From contig NZ_JACJVR010000082.1 in the NCBI RefSeq assembly GCF_014212175.1, positions 1 through 53,181 of the forward strand: a stretch of DNA of 53,181 nucleotides, given 5' to 3'. The notes under the pieces were generated by a model. The model had not been told where the DNA came from and did not search any database. It saw only the letters and a program-made list of their open reading frames with translations. Below, one piece after another: positions 7,513-15,529 of the stretch. The DNA is from Cohnella xylanilytica. Its GTDB lineage: Bacteria; Bacillota; Bacilli; Paenibacillales; Paenibacillaceae. A program made the position numbers and the translations under genes. How positions within the stretch are numbered: position 1 is the stretch's first letter; each line of letters begins with the position of its first letter.

Positions 7513-7522
7513 ACAAATATTC
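7494..7522 (-). promoter_or_regulatory. sigma-E type promoter of cwlD
   Basis: The minus strand reads GAATATT, 14 bp, CATAAGAT. The -35 is a full match to sigma-E KMATATT; the -10 is 5 of 7 defined positions of CATACANT; spacing is normal. The -10 is at the edge of the loop of the sat terminator hairpin. cwlD is a sigma-E gene in B. subtilis. Confidence 0.6.
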
Positions 7523-7552
7523 GTATAGGTTACGCTTTATGGGGTTAACCGT

Positions 7553-8731
7553 TTAGATCGAGTAGGACTTGCTCGCTTCGGACATGCCCTCGATCAGAAT
7601 CTTGGCCACTTCCGGGCGCGAGAATTCCGGCGGCGGACAGATCCCGTCGCGGAGCATCGCGCGGACCTTCGTGCCGGACAGCGTCAGGTGATCTTCCTTG
7701 CCGTGCGGGCAAGTCTTGCTCGAAGCCATGTTGCCGCACTTCGTGCAGAAGAAGCTGTGCTCGAAGAACAGCGGGGTGATGCCCAGGTCTTCGGCCGGGA
7801 AGCTGCGGAGCAGGTCCTGCGCTTCGTACGTGCCGTAATAGTCGCCTACGCCGGCATGGTCGCGGCCGACGATGAAGTGCGTGCAGCCGTAGTTCTTGCG
7901 CACCATCGCGTGGAAGATCGCCTCGCGAGGGCCCGCATAACGCATAGCGGCCGGGAAGACGCCGAGGAAGACGCGATCCTGCGGATAATAGTTCTCGAGC
8001 AGCGCCACGTAGCTCTTCATCCGGACGTTCGCCGGCACGTCGTCCGACTTCGTCTCGCCGACGAGCGGATTGAGGAACAGGGCGTCGACGATCTCCATGG
8101 CCGACTTCTGAATGTACTCGTGAGCGCGGTGAACCGGGTTGCGGGTCTGGAAGCCGACGACCGTTCTCCAGCCCTTCTCGGCGAAGATGCGGCGCGTCTC
8201 GGCCGGATCGAAGTAATATTCGTTGAACTTCTCCGGCACGGGCCGGTTCAGCACCTGAACGGAGCCGCCTACGTAGATGTCCGGCTTGGTGTACAGCTTG
8301 GCGACGCCGGGATGCTCGATCTCGTCGGTCTTGAACACTTGGCGAGCCTCGTGCTTCTGATCGACCTTATAGATGCTCTCGACGTCGATGACGCCGTAGA
8401 TGACGCCGTCCTGCTCGCCGACCAGAGCGGCTCTCTCGCCGACGGCGAGGGAGGACGCCTGATCGTTCGTGACCGCGAGCGTAATCGGGATGCTCCAGAC
8501 GAGGCCGTTCGCGAGTCTCATCGTATCGACGACCGACTGGTAATCGGATTGGTTCATGAAGCCCGTCAGCGGACTGAACGCCCCGACGCCGATCAGGTCG
8601 AGGTCGGAGATCGTCCAGGCGTTCACCGGGATCTGCACCAGCTTCGCGGCTTCGGCCAGCAGCGCCTCGCGCTCCTGCCCTTCCGCGACGCGGTTAATCA
8701 ACGTACCGCCGTGCGGCTGAATCGTACTCAT
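7553..8731 (-). CDS. sat: sulfate adenylyltransferase (ATP sulfurylase)
   Basis: First step of assimilatory sulfate reduction: ATP + sulfate to adenosine-5'-phosphosulfate (APS). At 392 aa it is the monomeric-type Sat of Bacillus. The PUA-like N-terminal domain covers ~1-165 and the catalytic domain follows, with QTRNPVHRAHE (~197), GRDHAGVGDYY (~290) and SGTKVRAMLRDG near the end. A cysteine cluster (FCTKCGNMASSKTCPHG) before the last motif is typical of bacterial Sat and may bind a metal. ATG start with GGAG 10 nt upstream. It follows cysH by 24 bp, so the two form one operon that makes APS and reduces it. In B. subtilis no sulfur gene lies at this site. Confidence 0.96.
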   Translation of the reverse strand: MSTIQPHGGTLINRVAEGQEREALLAEAAKLVQIPVNAWTISDLDLIGVGAFSPLTGFMNQSDYQSVVDTMRLANGLVWSIPITLAVTNDQASSLAVGERAALVGEQDGVIYGVIDVESIYKVDQKHEARQVFKTDEIEHPGVAKLYTKPDIYVGGSVQVLNRPVPEKFNEYYFDPAETRRIFAEKGWRTVVGFQTRNPVHRAHEYIQKSAMEIVDALFLNPLVGETKSDDVPANVRMKSYVALLENYYPQDRVFLGVFPAAMRYAGPREAIFHAMVRKNYGCTHFIVGRDHAGVGDYYGTYEAQDLLRSFPAEDLGITPLFFEHSFFCTKCGNMASSKTCPHGKEDHLTLSGTKVRAMLRDGICPPPEFSRPEVAKILIEGMSEASKSYSI

Positions 8732-8755
8732 AAGCTCGTTGCTCCTCTGTCGCGA

Positions 8756-9448
8756 TTATTTGTGCAAGCCGCACTCGGTCTTCTCGGATCCGGCCCAACG
8801 TCCCGCGCGGGGATCTTCGCCCGGCATAACCGGACGCGTGCAATGTTCGCAGCCGATGCTCGGGTAGTTCTGGTCGTGCAGCGGATTATAAATAACGTCG
8901 TTCTCGCGGATGTAGTTCCATACGTCTTCGGACGTCCAGCTGGCGAGCGGGTTGAACTTCACGAGGCCGAACTTCGTGTCGTATTCCACCTTCTTCGCGT
9001 TGGCGCGGGTCGGCGCCTGATCGCGGCGAATGCCCGTGATCCAAGCTTCGTATTGGCCGAGAATGCGCGTCAGAGGCTCCACCTTGCGGATGTTGCAGCA
9101 CGCGTTCGGGTCGCGCTTCCACAGCTCGTCGCCGTGCTCGGCGGCTTGCTCTTCCGGCGTCGACTTCGGCTTCACCTGGACGAAGGTCAGGCCGTACTTC
9201 GCGGCCATGCGGTCGCGCGTCTCGTACGTCTCCTTGAAGTGGAAGTCCGTATCCAGATAGAAGATGTCCGTTGACGGGCTTATCTTCTGAAGCATATCGA
9301 CCAAGACGACGTCTTCGGCACCGAAGCTGCAGGCGAACGTAATGTTCGGGAACGTCTCGACGGCCCAACGAATGACCGTCTCGGGAGACGCGTTCTCGAA
9401 TTCCTCCGCTTTCTCGCGGATCAACGCTTCCTTTTCCAACAAATTCAT
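8756..9448 (-). CDS. cysH: adenylyl-sulfate reductase, thioredoxin-dependent
   Basis: Reduces APS (or PAPS) to sulfite with thioredoxin. The PP-loop domain begins near residue 35 (FACSFGAEDVVLVDML). The two cysteine pairs that bind a [4Fe-4S] cluster are present: ACCNIRK (~116-117) and GCEHC (~199-202). The catalytic Cys is in the C-terminal ECGLHK. These extra pairs mark the APS-reducing (CysH2/assimilatory APR) branch, as in B. subtilis. No cysC (APS kinase) is next to it, which also points to APS as substrate. ATG start; AGGGGG about 9 nt upstream. First gene of the cysH-sat operon, with its own promoter. Confidence 0.94.
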   Translation of the reverse strand: MNLLEKEALIREKAEEFENASPETVIRWAVETFPNITFACSFGAEDVVLVDMLQKISPSTDIFYLDTDFHFKETYETRDRMAAKYGLTFVQVKPKSTPEEQAAEHGDELWKRDPNACCNIRKVEPLTRILGQYEAWITGIRRDQAPTRANAKKVEYDTKFGLVKFNPLASWTSEDVWNYIRENDVIYNPLHDQNYPSIGCEHCTRPVMPGEDPRAGRWAGSEKTECGLHK

Positions 9449-9493
9449 CCGAATAACCCCCTGTTGACAAGTAGGTACACCATTAGCATCAAA

Positions 9494-9522
9494 ATTATAC
9501 GTTATCTGATCGGATTATACAA
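9494..9522 (-). promoter_or_regulatory. promoter of cysH-sat
   Basis: The minus strand reads TTGTAT, 17 bp, TATAAT. The -10 is perfect and the -35 weak. GTATAAT occurs twice (9494-9500 and 9515-9521), so the -35 region repeats the -10 sequence. The weak -35 suggests an activator or repressor; a CymR-type site was looked for but is not clear. Confidence 0.65.
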
Positions 9523-9587
9523 TGTATTCAGCTATTCTTTCGTTGGTAATTGTATGCGAAGAAGGGACGAGCGCAATCCCGCTATGC

Positions 9588-9629
9588 AAAAAATGCCTTC
9601 CCGACCGTCGGACGACAGCGGGAAGGCAT
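9588..9629 (-). terminator. terminator of rplM-rpsI
   Basis: On the minus strand ATGCCTTCCCG pairs with CGGGAAGGCAT (11 bp, 15-nt loop) and is followed by six T. It lies 12 bp after the rpsI stop and separates the ribosomal operon from cysH. Confidence 0.93.
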
Positions 9630-9640
9630 GTACGGCAATA

Positions 9641-10033
9641 TTAGCGTTTGGAGAATTGAGGCGCGCGGCGAGCCGCTTTGAGGCCGTACTTCTTCCGTTC
9701 CTTCATCCGCGGGTCGCGGGTCAGGAAGCCGGCTCTCTTCAGCGTGGTGCGCAGTTCCGGATCTGCCTTCAGCAGAGCGCGGGAGATGCCGTGGCGGATT
9801 GCGCCGGCTTGGCCGGACATGCCGCCGCCGTTGGCGAGAACGATGACGTCGTACTTGCCGGACGTCTCGGTCAGGACGAGCGGTTGCTTGACGATCAGCT
9901 TGAGCGTGTCAAGACCGAAGTATTCGTCGATGCCGCGTTTGTTGATCGTAATCTGGCCTTCACCCGGTACGAGACGAACACGCGCAACCGAATGCTTCCG
10001 GCGGCCTGTTCCAATATAATTCGCTTGAGCCAT
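9641..10033 (-). CDS. rpsI: 30S ribosomal protein S9 (uS9)
   Basis: Small-subunit head protein whose C-terminal tail reaches the P-site tRNA. The 130-aa sequence is full length; the start YIGTGRRKHSVARVRL, the middle ANGGGMSGQAGAIRHGISRAL and the terminal SKR tail are all conserved. ATG start with GGAGG upstream. It follows rplM by 21 bp; the pair is a fixed L13-S9 operon in bacteria. Confidence 0.98.
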   Translation of the reverse strand: MAQANYIGTGRRKHSVARVRLVPGEGQITINKRGIDEYFGLDTLKLIVKQPLVLTETSGKYDVIVLANGGGMSGQAGAIRHGISRALLKADPELRTTLKRAGFLTRDPRMKERKKYGLKAARRAPQFSKR

Positions 10034-10054
10034 TGGTTAGGTCCTCCCTCTCGA

Positions 10055-10492
10055 TTAACCGCGAAGTTCGTAAACTTCAGGTTGTTGGGCTTGGTGCGGA
10101 TGTTCCGAACCAGCGTATACTTTGAGCTTCGTCTGAAGCTGATGTCCGAGCTTGTTCTTCGGAAGCATGCCGTAAACGGCAAGCTCGATCAGGCGAGCCG
10201 GCTTGTTCGCGATCATCTCGCCGGCCGTCGTCGTCTTGAGTCCGCCCGGATAGTGGGAGTGCGTGTAGTACTTCTTCTGTTGCAGCTTCTTGCCGGTCAG
10301 AACGATCTTCTCGGCGTTGATGACGACGACGAAGTCGCCGGTGTCGACGTGAGGAGTGAATTCCGGCTTGTGCTTGCCGCGGATCAGGGCAGCGGCTTCG
10401 GTAGCCAGACGGCCGAGGGTCTTGCCAGCGGCGTCGATGACGTACCACTTGCGTTCGACTTCGTTCGGCTTCGCCATGTAAGTTGTACGCAT
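10055..10492 (-). CDS. rplM: 50S ribosomal protein L13 (uL13)
   Basis: Early-assembling 23S rRNA-binding protein. At 145 aa it matches B. subtilis L13 from MRTT(Y/F)MA to the C-terminal HPHQAQQPEVYELRG. The open frame extends 33 codons upstream, but the ATG at 10492 is chosen because AAGGAGG lies 6 nt before it and the family begins there. A ~225-nt leader precedes it; L13 genes in Bacillales have an autoregulatory leader, which is possible here. Confidence 0.98.
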   Translation of the reverse strand: MRTTYMAKPNEVERKWYVIDAAGKTLGRLATEAAALIRGKHKPEFTPHVDTGDFVVVINAEKIVLTGKKLQQKKYYTHSHYPGGLKTTTAGEMIANKPARLIELAVYGMLPKNKLGHQLQTKLKVYAGSEHPHQAQQPEVYELRG

Positions 10493-10724
10493 GTAAAGTT
10501 CCTCCTTCTGAATCGCTGTATTCCGTTGTATGTCATTCGACATATTCATCTTCTTGGTCGGGTGTTGCTTCTGTTCCTTGCGTTGATGCATGGGTCATGC
10601 GTTCGCTCCGGTCCGATTGTCTAGAACCCTTGCCACCTTCGGGATGGAAGGCCAAGCGGACATAGCGAAAAGGGGTGAATTCTTCATCGGGGCCGTGGGA
10701 AGCCATGAAGAAAGCACAAAATTT

Positions 10725-10753
10725 ATTGTACAGCAAGATACCTTGGCATGCAA
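10725..10753 (-). promoter_or_regulatory. promoter of rplM-rpsI, with long leader
   Basis: The minus strand reads TTGCAT, 17 bp, TACAAT. Transcription would start near 10718, giving a leader of about 225 nt (10493-10718) before rplM. No coding gene is evident in that leader. An L13-leader-type autoregulatory element is plausible, but I could not fold it reliably by eye. Confidence 0.7.
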
Positions 10754-10768
10754 GCTATATTTCCGCAT

Positions 10769-11581
<813 letters not shown>

Positions 11582-11638
11582 GACTCCGATCCCTCCGCTC
11601 CGTCCGAATGCGGCAAGCCCGGCCGCCGCCGACCGCAC

Positions 11639-11678
11639 AAAAAAAGGATGATCCGAAGACGAGTTCGGTCCATCCTTT
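11639..11678 (-). terminator. terminator of the S10-spc-alpha superoperon
   Basis: On the minus strand AAAGGATG ... CATCCTTT with an inner CCGAA / TTCGG pair is followed by seven T. It lies 13 bp after the rplQ stop. Confidence 0.92.
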
Positions 11679-11690
11679 CTTGTTCCGGTC

Positions 11691-12056
11691 TTACGCGCGA
11701 TCCACGAGCTCGAGGAACACCATCGGGGCGGAGTCGCCGCGACGAGGCCCAAGCTTCAAGATGCGAGTGTATCCGCCCGGACGCTCCGCGTAACGCGGCG
11801 CCAAATCGGAGAACAACTTCTGGATGGCGTCTTGATCGCCGTTCAGAGTTTCCCGGCGAACGAAAGCCGCTACTTGACGACGAGCGTGCAGATCTCCGCG
11901 CTTCGCGAGCGTGATCAGCTTCTCGGCGATGGAACGCACTTCCTTGGCCTTCGCCTCGGTCGTTTGGATGCGTTCGTACAGGAACAGGTCGGTTACCAGA
12001 TCGCGGAAGAGCGCCTTCCGGGAGCTGGAATCGCGACTCAGTTTTTGATAAGCCAT
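11691..12056 (-). CDS. rplQ: 50S ribosomal protein L17 (bL17)
   Basis: Large-subunit protein near the tunnel exit. At 121 aa it has the conserved start MAYQKLSRDSSSRKALFRDL, the middle KRGDLHARRQVAAFVR and the end GPRRGDSAPMVFLELVD. ATG start, GGAGGG upstream. It is the last gene of the alpha operon, 33 bp after rpoA and followed by a strong terminator. Confidence 0.98.
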   Translation of the reverse strand: MAYQKLSRDSSSRKALFRDLVTDLFLYERIQTTEAKAKEVRSIAEKLITLAKRGDLHARRQVAAFVRRETLNGDQDAIQKLFSDLAPRYAERPGGYTRILKLGPRRGDSAPMVFLELVDRA

Positions 12057-12089
12057 CGTTTTCCCTCCTTGCTGCTTAATTCATTGCGC

Positions 12090-13034
12090 TTATTCTTCGA
12101 TACGTAATCCGAGTCCGAGCTCCTCGAGCTTCTCCTGCACTTCCTCCAGAGACTTGCGGCCCAGGTTGCGGACCTTCATCATGTCTTCTTCGGATTTGGT
12201 GATCAGCTCTTGCACCGTGTTGATGCCGGCGCGCTTGAGGCAGTTGTAGGAACGGACGGAGAGATCCAGCTCTTCGATCGTCATCTCGAGAACCTTCTCC
12301 TTCTTGTCCTCTTCCTTCTCCTTCATCGTCTCGGTGTCCTTGGCTTCGTCCGTTAATCCGACGAACAACGACAAGTGATCCGTCAGGATCTTCGCGCCCA
12401 AACTGACCGCTTCTTCCGGTCGAATACTTCCGTCCGTCCACACTTCGAGCGTGAGCTTGTCATAGTTGGTCACTTGGCCGACACGGGTATTTTCGACTTT
12501 ATAGTTAACGCGGGTAATAGGCGTGTAGATCGAGTCGACCGGAATGACCCCGATCGGCTGATCCTCCTTCTTGTTGCGATCCGCCGGGACGTAACCCCGT
12601 CCCTGTCTGGCAAAAATGCGCATGTGAAGGCGCGCACCGGAAGCCAGAGTCGCGATGTGCAGATCCGGGTTCAGGATCTCCACGTCGCTGTCCGCCCGAA
12701 TGTCGCCGGCCGTCACGACGCCTTCGCCTTCCGCATCAATCTCGAGCACTTTCTCCTCGTCGGAATGAATCTTCAGCGAAAGGCGCTTCAGGTTGAGGAT
12801 AATCTCCGTTACATCCTCAATGACGCCCGGAACGGTAGAGAACTCGTGAAGAACTCCGTCAATCTGCACCGAGATGACGGCGGCGCCCGGCAAGGACGAC
12901 AGCAGAATGCGGCGGAGGGAGTTGCCCAACGTCATGCCGTAGCCGCGTTCCAGCGGCTCCACGACGAAACGACCATACCTCTTGTCTTCCTGGATCTCCA
13001 CGGACTCGATTTTCGGCTTCTCGATCACAATCAC
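12090..13034 (-). CDS. rpoA: DNA-directed RNA polymerase subunit alpha
   Basis: Scaffold subunit of RNA polymerase. The N-terminal domain (~1-230) dimerises and binds beta and beta' (RYGRFVVEPLERGYG, TLGNSLRRILLSSLPG); an acidic, Lys/Glu-rich linker follows; the C-terminal domain (~250-314) begins at EELDLSVRSYNCLKRAG and contacts UP elements and regulators. I chose the GTG at 13034: GGAGG is 9 nt before it, and the resulting 314-aa MIVIEKPKIE... aligns with the usual 314-aa protein. An ATG two codons upstream (13040) sits only 3 nt from the SD. A 192-bp structured gap precedes it. Confidence 0.95.
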   Translation of the reverse strand: MIVIEKPKIESVEIQEDKRYGRFVVEPLERGYGMTLGNSLRRILLSSLPGAAVISVQIDGVLHEFSTVPGVIEDVTEIILNLKRLSLKIHSDEEKVLEIDAEGEGVVTAGDIRADSDVEILNPDLHIATLASGARLHMRIFARQGRGYVPADRNKKEDQPIGVIPVDSIYTPITRVNYKVENTRVGQVTNYDKLTLEVWTDGSIRPEEAVSLGAKILTDHLSLFVGLTDEAKDTETMKEKEEDKKEKVLEMTIEELDLSVRSYNCLKRAGINTVQELITKSEEDMMKVRNLGRKSLEEVQEKLEELGLGLRIEE

Positions 13035-13080
13035 AACCATAACCCTCCTTCAAAACGTCGCTGCGTTGCTGACGTTGCCG

Positions 13081-13159
13081 ATGGTTTACCCCGACCGGAC
13101 ATAAGCCTAATCGTGCTGTGTGTCACGCTCGCTGGGCGCGAGCCTGTAGGGTAAACCAT
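13081..13159 (-). other. long-range inverted repeat in the rpoA leader
   Basis: In the rpsK-rpoA gap (13035-13226) two perfect 11-bp arms, ATGGTTTACCC and GGGTAAACCAT (13081-13091 and 13149-13159), enclose 57 nt that contain a second hairpin (GCTCG / CGAGC, 13127-13143). The whole could fold as a two-level RNA structure 40 nt before the rpoA start. No T tract follows. A perfect TTATTCACA 9-mer lies at 13185-13193. Confidence 0.65.
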
Positions 13160-13226
13160 GTAGTATGCCTAACCATTACAACCATTATTCACAAGTTGTT
13201 CTTGTTTGATACCACAGCGGCTGGCG

Positions 13227-13625
13227 TTATACGCGACGGCGTTTCGGAGGACGGCAGCCGTTGTGAGGGATCGGCGTAACGTCTTTGATCATGCTGACTT
13301 CAAGACCTGCGGCTTGCAGGGAACGGATCGCGGCTTCGCGGCCTGCGCCCGGACCTTTAACCATGACTTCCACGGCGCGCATGCCGTGTTCCATCGCGGC
13401 GCGGGCTGCGGACTCGGCGGCCATCTGCGCGGCGTACGGGGTGCTCTTGCGGGAGCCCTTGAACCCGAGGTTGCCGGAGCTTGCCCAAGAGACCGCGTTG
13501 CCGTGCGGGTCCGTGATCGTTACGATCGTATTGTTGAACGTCGAACGAATGTGCGCGACGCCCGACTCGATGTTCTTCCGGTCGCGGCGCTTCGTGCGGA
13601 CGACTTTCTTGCCTTTTGGTGCCAT
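13227..13625 (-). CDS. rpsK: 30S ribosomal protein S11 (uS11)
   Basis: Platform protein near the mRNA exit and the SD helix. At 132 aa the sequence is complete: basic N-terminus, VAHIRSTFNNTIVTITDPHG, and the C-terminal DVTPIPHNGCRPPKRRRV. ATG start. It follows rpsM by 18 bp within the alpha operon. Confidence 0.98.
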   Translation of the reverse strand: MAPKGKKVVRTKRRDRKNIESGVAHIRSTFNNTIVTITDPHGNAVSWASSGNLGFKGSRKSTPYAAQMAAESAARAAMEHGMRAVEVMVKGPGAGREAAIRSLQAAGLEVSMIKDVTPIPHNGCRPPKRRRV

Positions 13626-13643
13626 GTTCGTTATCCCCCCTTA

Positions 13644-14012
13644 TTACTTCTTCTTGTTCGCTACCGTACGGCGCGGGCCTTTGCGCGTGCGGGCGTTCGT
13701 CTTCGTGCGTTGACCGCGAACGGGCAGGCCGCGGCGATGGCGGACTCCGCGATAGCAGCCGATCTCGATCAGGCGCTTGATGTTCAGCGCGATCTCGCGG
13801 CGAAGGTCGCCTTCGACCTTCTGGGTCTTGTCGATCGCGTCGCGAATACGAGCCAGCTCGTCTTCGGTCAGATCGCGAACGCGCGTGTTCGGGTTGATGT
13901 CAGCCTGCGCGAGCAGCTTCTGCGAAGTCGTTTTGCCGATTCCGAAGATGTACGTCAGGGCGATCTCCACGCGCTTGTCGCGGGGAAGGTCAACACCAGC
14001 AATACGTGCCAT
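13644..14012 (-). CDS. rpsM: 30S ribosomal protein S13 (uS13)
   Basis: Head protein that contacts P-site tRNA and forms bridge B1 with the large subunit. At 122 aa it shows ARIAGVDLPRDKRVEIALTY at the start, IGCYRGVRHRRGLPVRGQRT in the middle and a Lys/Arg-rich tail (RKGPRRTVANKKK). ATG start with GGAGG upstream. It lies 18 bp after rpmJ. Confidence 0.98.
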   Translation of the reverse strand: MARIAGVDLPRDKRVEIALTYIFGIGKTTSQKLLAQADINPNTRVRDLTEDELARIRDAIDKTQKVEGDLRREIALNIKRLIEIGCYRGVRHRRGLPVRGQRTKTNARTRKGPRRTVANKKK

Positions 14013-14030
14013 TCTCTACAGCACCTCCTC

Positions 14031-14144
14031 TTAGCCTTGTTTTTGTTTATGTTTCGGATTTTCGCAGATGACCATCACGTTGCCTTTGCGGCGAATGACT
14101 TTGCATTTCTCGCAAATCGGTTTGACCGAAGGTCTCACCTTCAT
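14031..14144 (-). CDS. rpmJ: 50S ribosomal protein L36 (bL36)
   Basis: A 37-residue protein read directly from the sequence: it begins MKVRPSVKPICEKCKVIRRK and continues to a Lys-rich end. It is of the zinc-binding type, with ligands Cys11, Cys14, Cys27 and His32 all present. It binds 23S rRNA late in assembly. ATG start with GGAGG (14152-14156) 7 nt upstream. It lies between infA and rpsM, the standard place. Confidence 0.97.
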   Translation of the reverse strand: MKVRPSVKPICEKCKVIRRKGNVMVICENPKHKQKQG

Positions 14145-14234
14145 GATAATAACCTCCTTCAATGTGCGATCGTTTGGGTATGCGCGCGCGGCGCCGCGTT
14201 CGATCGTCACGAGTGGTGCGGGCGTTCGGACGAG

Positions 14235-14450
14235 CTATTTGCGGTAGGTGATACGGCCCCGCGTCAAATCGTAAGGCGACAGTTGTATAACCACTTTGTC
14301 TCCCGTCAGGATGCGGATGAAGTGCATCCGCAGCTTGCCGGAGACGTGAGCCAGAATTTGGTGTCCGTTCTCGAGTTCCACCCGGAACATCGCGTTCGGC
14401 AGCGGTTCGATGACCGTTCCTTCCACCTCAATGACATCCTCTTTGGCCAC
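14235..14450 (-). CDS. infA: translation initiation factor IF-1
   Basis: OB-fold factor that binds the ribosomal A site during initiation. The protein is 71 aa from MAKEDVIEVEGTVIEPLP to the C-terminal SPYDLTRGRITYRK. The start is GTG at 14450, with AAGGAG 7 nt before it. A TTG two codons upstream (14456) is closer to the SD and would add two residues. The start lies only 2 nt after the stop of the KOW-protein gene, so the two are probably translationally coupled. Confidence 0.97.
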   Translation of the reverse strand: MAKEDVIEVEGTVIEPLPNAMFRVELENGHQILAHVSGKLRMHFIRILTGDKVVIQLSPYDLTRGRITYRK

Positions 14451-14452
14451 GG

Positions 14453-14761
14453 TCAAACTCCTTTCTCTTCAGCATGCGCTTCGAGCCGCCGCATCGCGTC
14501 AACGATTGCAAACCGGAGCTTCCCGTTGGTCACGCGTCCGGTCTCTCGAAGACTGTTTACGACTTCCTCGTTAACGATCCCGATCGGTTCGAGATGCAGC
14601 ACGTTTTTGCGTTTGGGCCGATCGAATCGGCGTTTGTCGCCGTCGGCCACGAGCGCGAATCGCTCGTCAACGAGAGCTATGACGACCGTCAATTGGCCCT
14701 CGTCTTTGCCACGCCGGTTCCTCACGATATCCCCGGGCGACAGCTTGGCGTGTTCCGTCAT
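14453..14761 (-). CDS. KOW-domain RNA-binding protein (L14e-like)
   Basis: A 102-aa protein with a KOW-type SH3 fold in its first half (LSPGDIVRNRRGKDEGQLTV, then a VDERFALVADGDKRRFDRPKRKN stretch) and a helical, charged C-terminal part. It resembles the ribosomal protein L14e-like proteins encoded between map and infA in many Bacillales; the exact role is not established, probably ribosome-associated RNA binding. ATG start, GGTGGATCGCG upstream with a weak SD. It lies 10 bp after map and 2 bp before infA. Confidence 0.9.
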   Translation of the reverse strand: MTEHAKLSPGDIVRNRRGKDEGQLTVVIALVDERFALVADGDKRRFDRPKRKNVLHLEPIGIVNEEVVNSLRETGRVTNGKLRFAIVDAMRRLEAHAEEKGV

Positions 14762-14771
14762 CGCGATCCAC

Positions 14772-15524
14772 CTAATCTTCCGTTCGGGTCAAGATCTCGT
14801 ACCCTTCTTCGGTCACGGCAATCGTATGTTCGAAATGCGCGCACAGGGAGCCGTCCACCGTGACGACCGTCCAGTTGTCGGAGAGCGTCCGGACGTACCG
14901 TTCGCCGACGTTGACCATCGGCTCGATCGCGAGCGTCATGCCCGGCTTGAGCCGCGGTCCCCGGTCGGGAACGCCGTAATTCGGAATCTGCGGTTCTTCG
15001 TGCAGCTCCGCGCCTACGCCGTGACCGACGTATTCGCGAACGACGGAGAAGCCCGCCTCTTCGATAACCTTCTGGATCCGGTGAGAGACCGTGAACAGAC
15101 GAACGTCGGGCCGAATGATCTCGAGGCCGGCATACAGCGACGCTTCCGTAACGTCCAGCAGCCTCTGGGCCTCTTCGCTGATCCGGCCGACGCCGTACGT
15201 CCAAGCCGAGTCTCCGTGATAACCTTTATACTGCGCGCCGATGTCGATGCTGATGATGTCGCCCTCTACGAGCTTCCGCGGTCCGGGGAACCCGTGAACG
15301 AGCTCCTCGTTGACGGAAGCGCATATGCTGGACGGGAATCCGTTATAGCCTTTGAAAGAAGGAACGGCGCCTTGGCTCCGGATATACTCTTCGGCGATAC
15401 GATCGAGCTCCGCCGTCGTAATGCCGGGCGCGACCGCCTGCTTCATCAGGCGATGCGTCTCGGCGACGATCCGGCCGGCCTCCCGCATCAAGTTCAATTC
15501 CGAATCGGATTTGATCACGATCAT
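14772..15524 (-). CDS. map: type I methionine aminopeptidase
   Basis: Removes the initiator Met from nascent proteins. At 250 aa it carries the pita-bread fold ligands: Asp in SIDIGAQYKGYHGDSAW, His in YVGHGVGAELHEEPQIPN, Glu in LAIEPMVN and Glu in TEEGYEILT. ATG start with GAGGG 9 nt upstream. It lies 5 bp after adk, the usual secY-adk-map order. Confidence 0.98.
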   Translation of the reverse strand: MIVIKSDSELNLMREAGRIVAETHRLMKQAVAPGITTAELDRIAEEYIRSQGAVPSFKGYNGFPSSICASVNEELVHGFPGPRKLVEGDIISIDIGAQYKGYHGDSAWTYGVGRISEEAQRLLDVTEASLYAGLEIIRPDVRLFTVSHRIQKVIEEAGFSVVREYVGHGVGAELHEEPQIPNYGVPDRGPRLKPGMTLAIEPMVNVGERYVRTLSDNWTVVTVDGSLCAHFEHTIAVTEEGYEILTRTED

Positions 15525-15529
15525 GGCGA

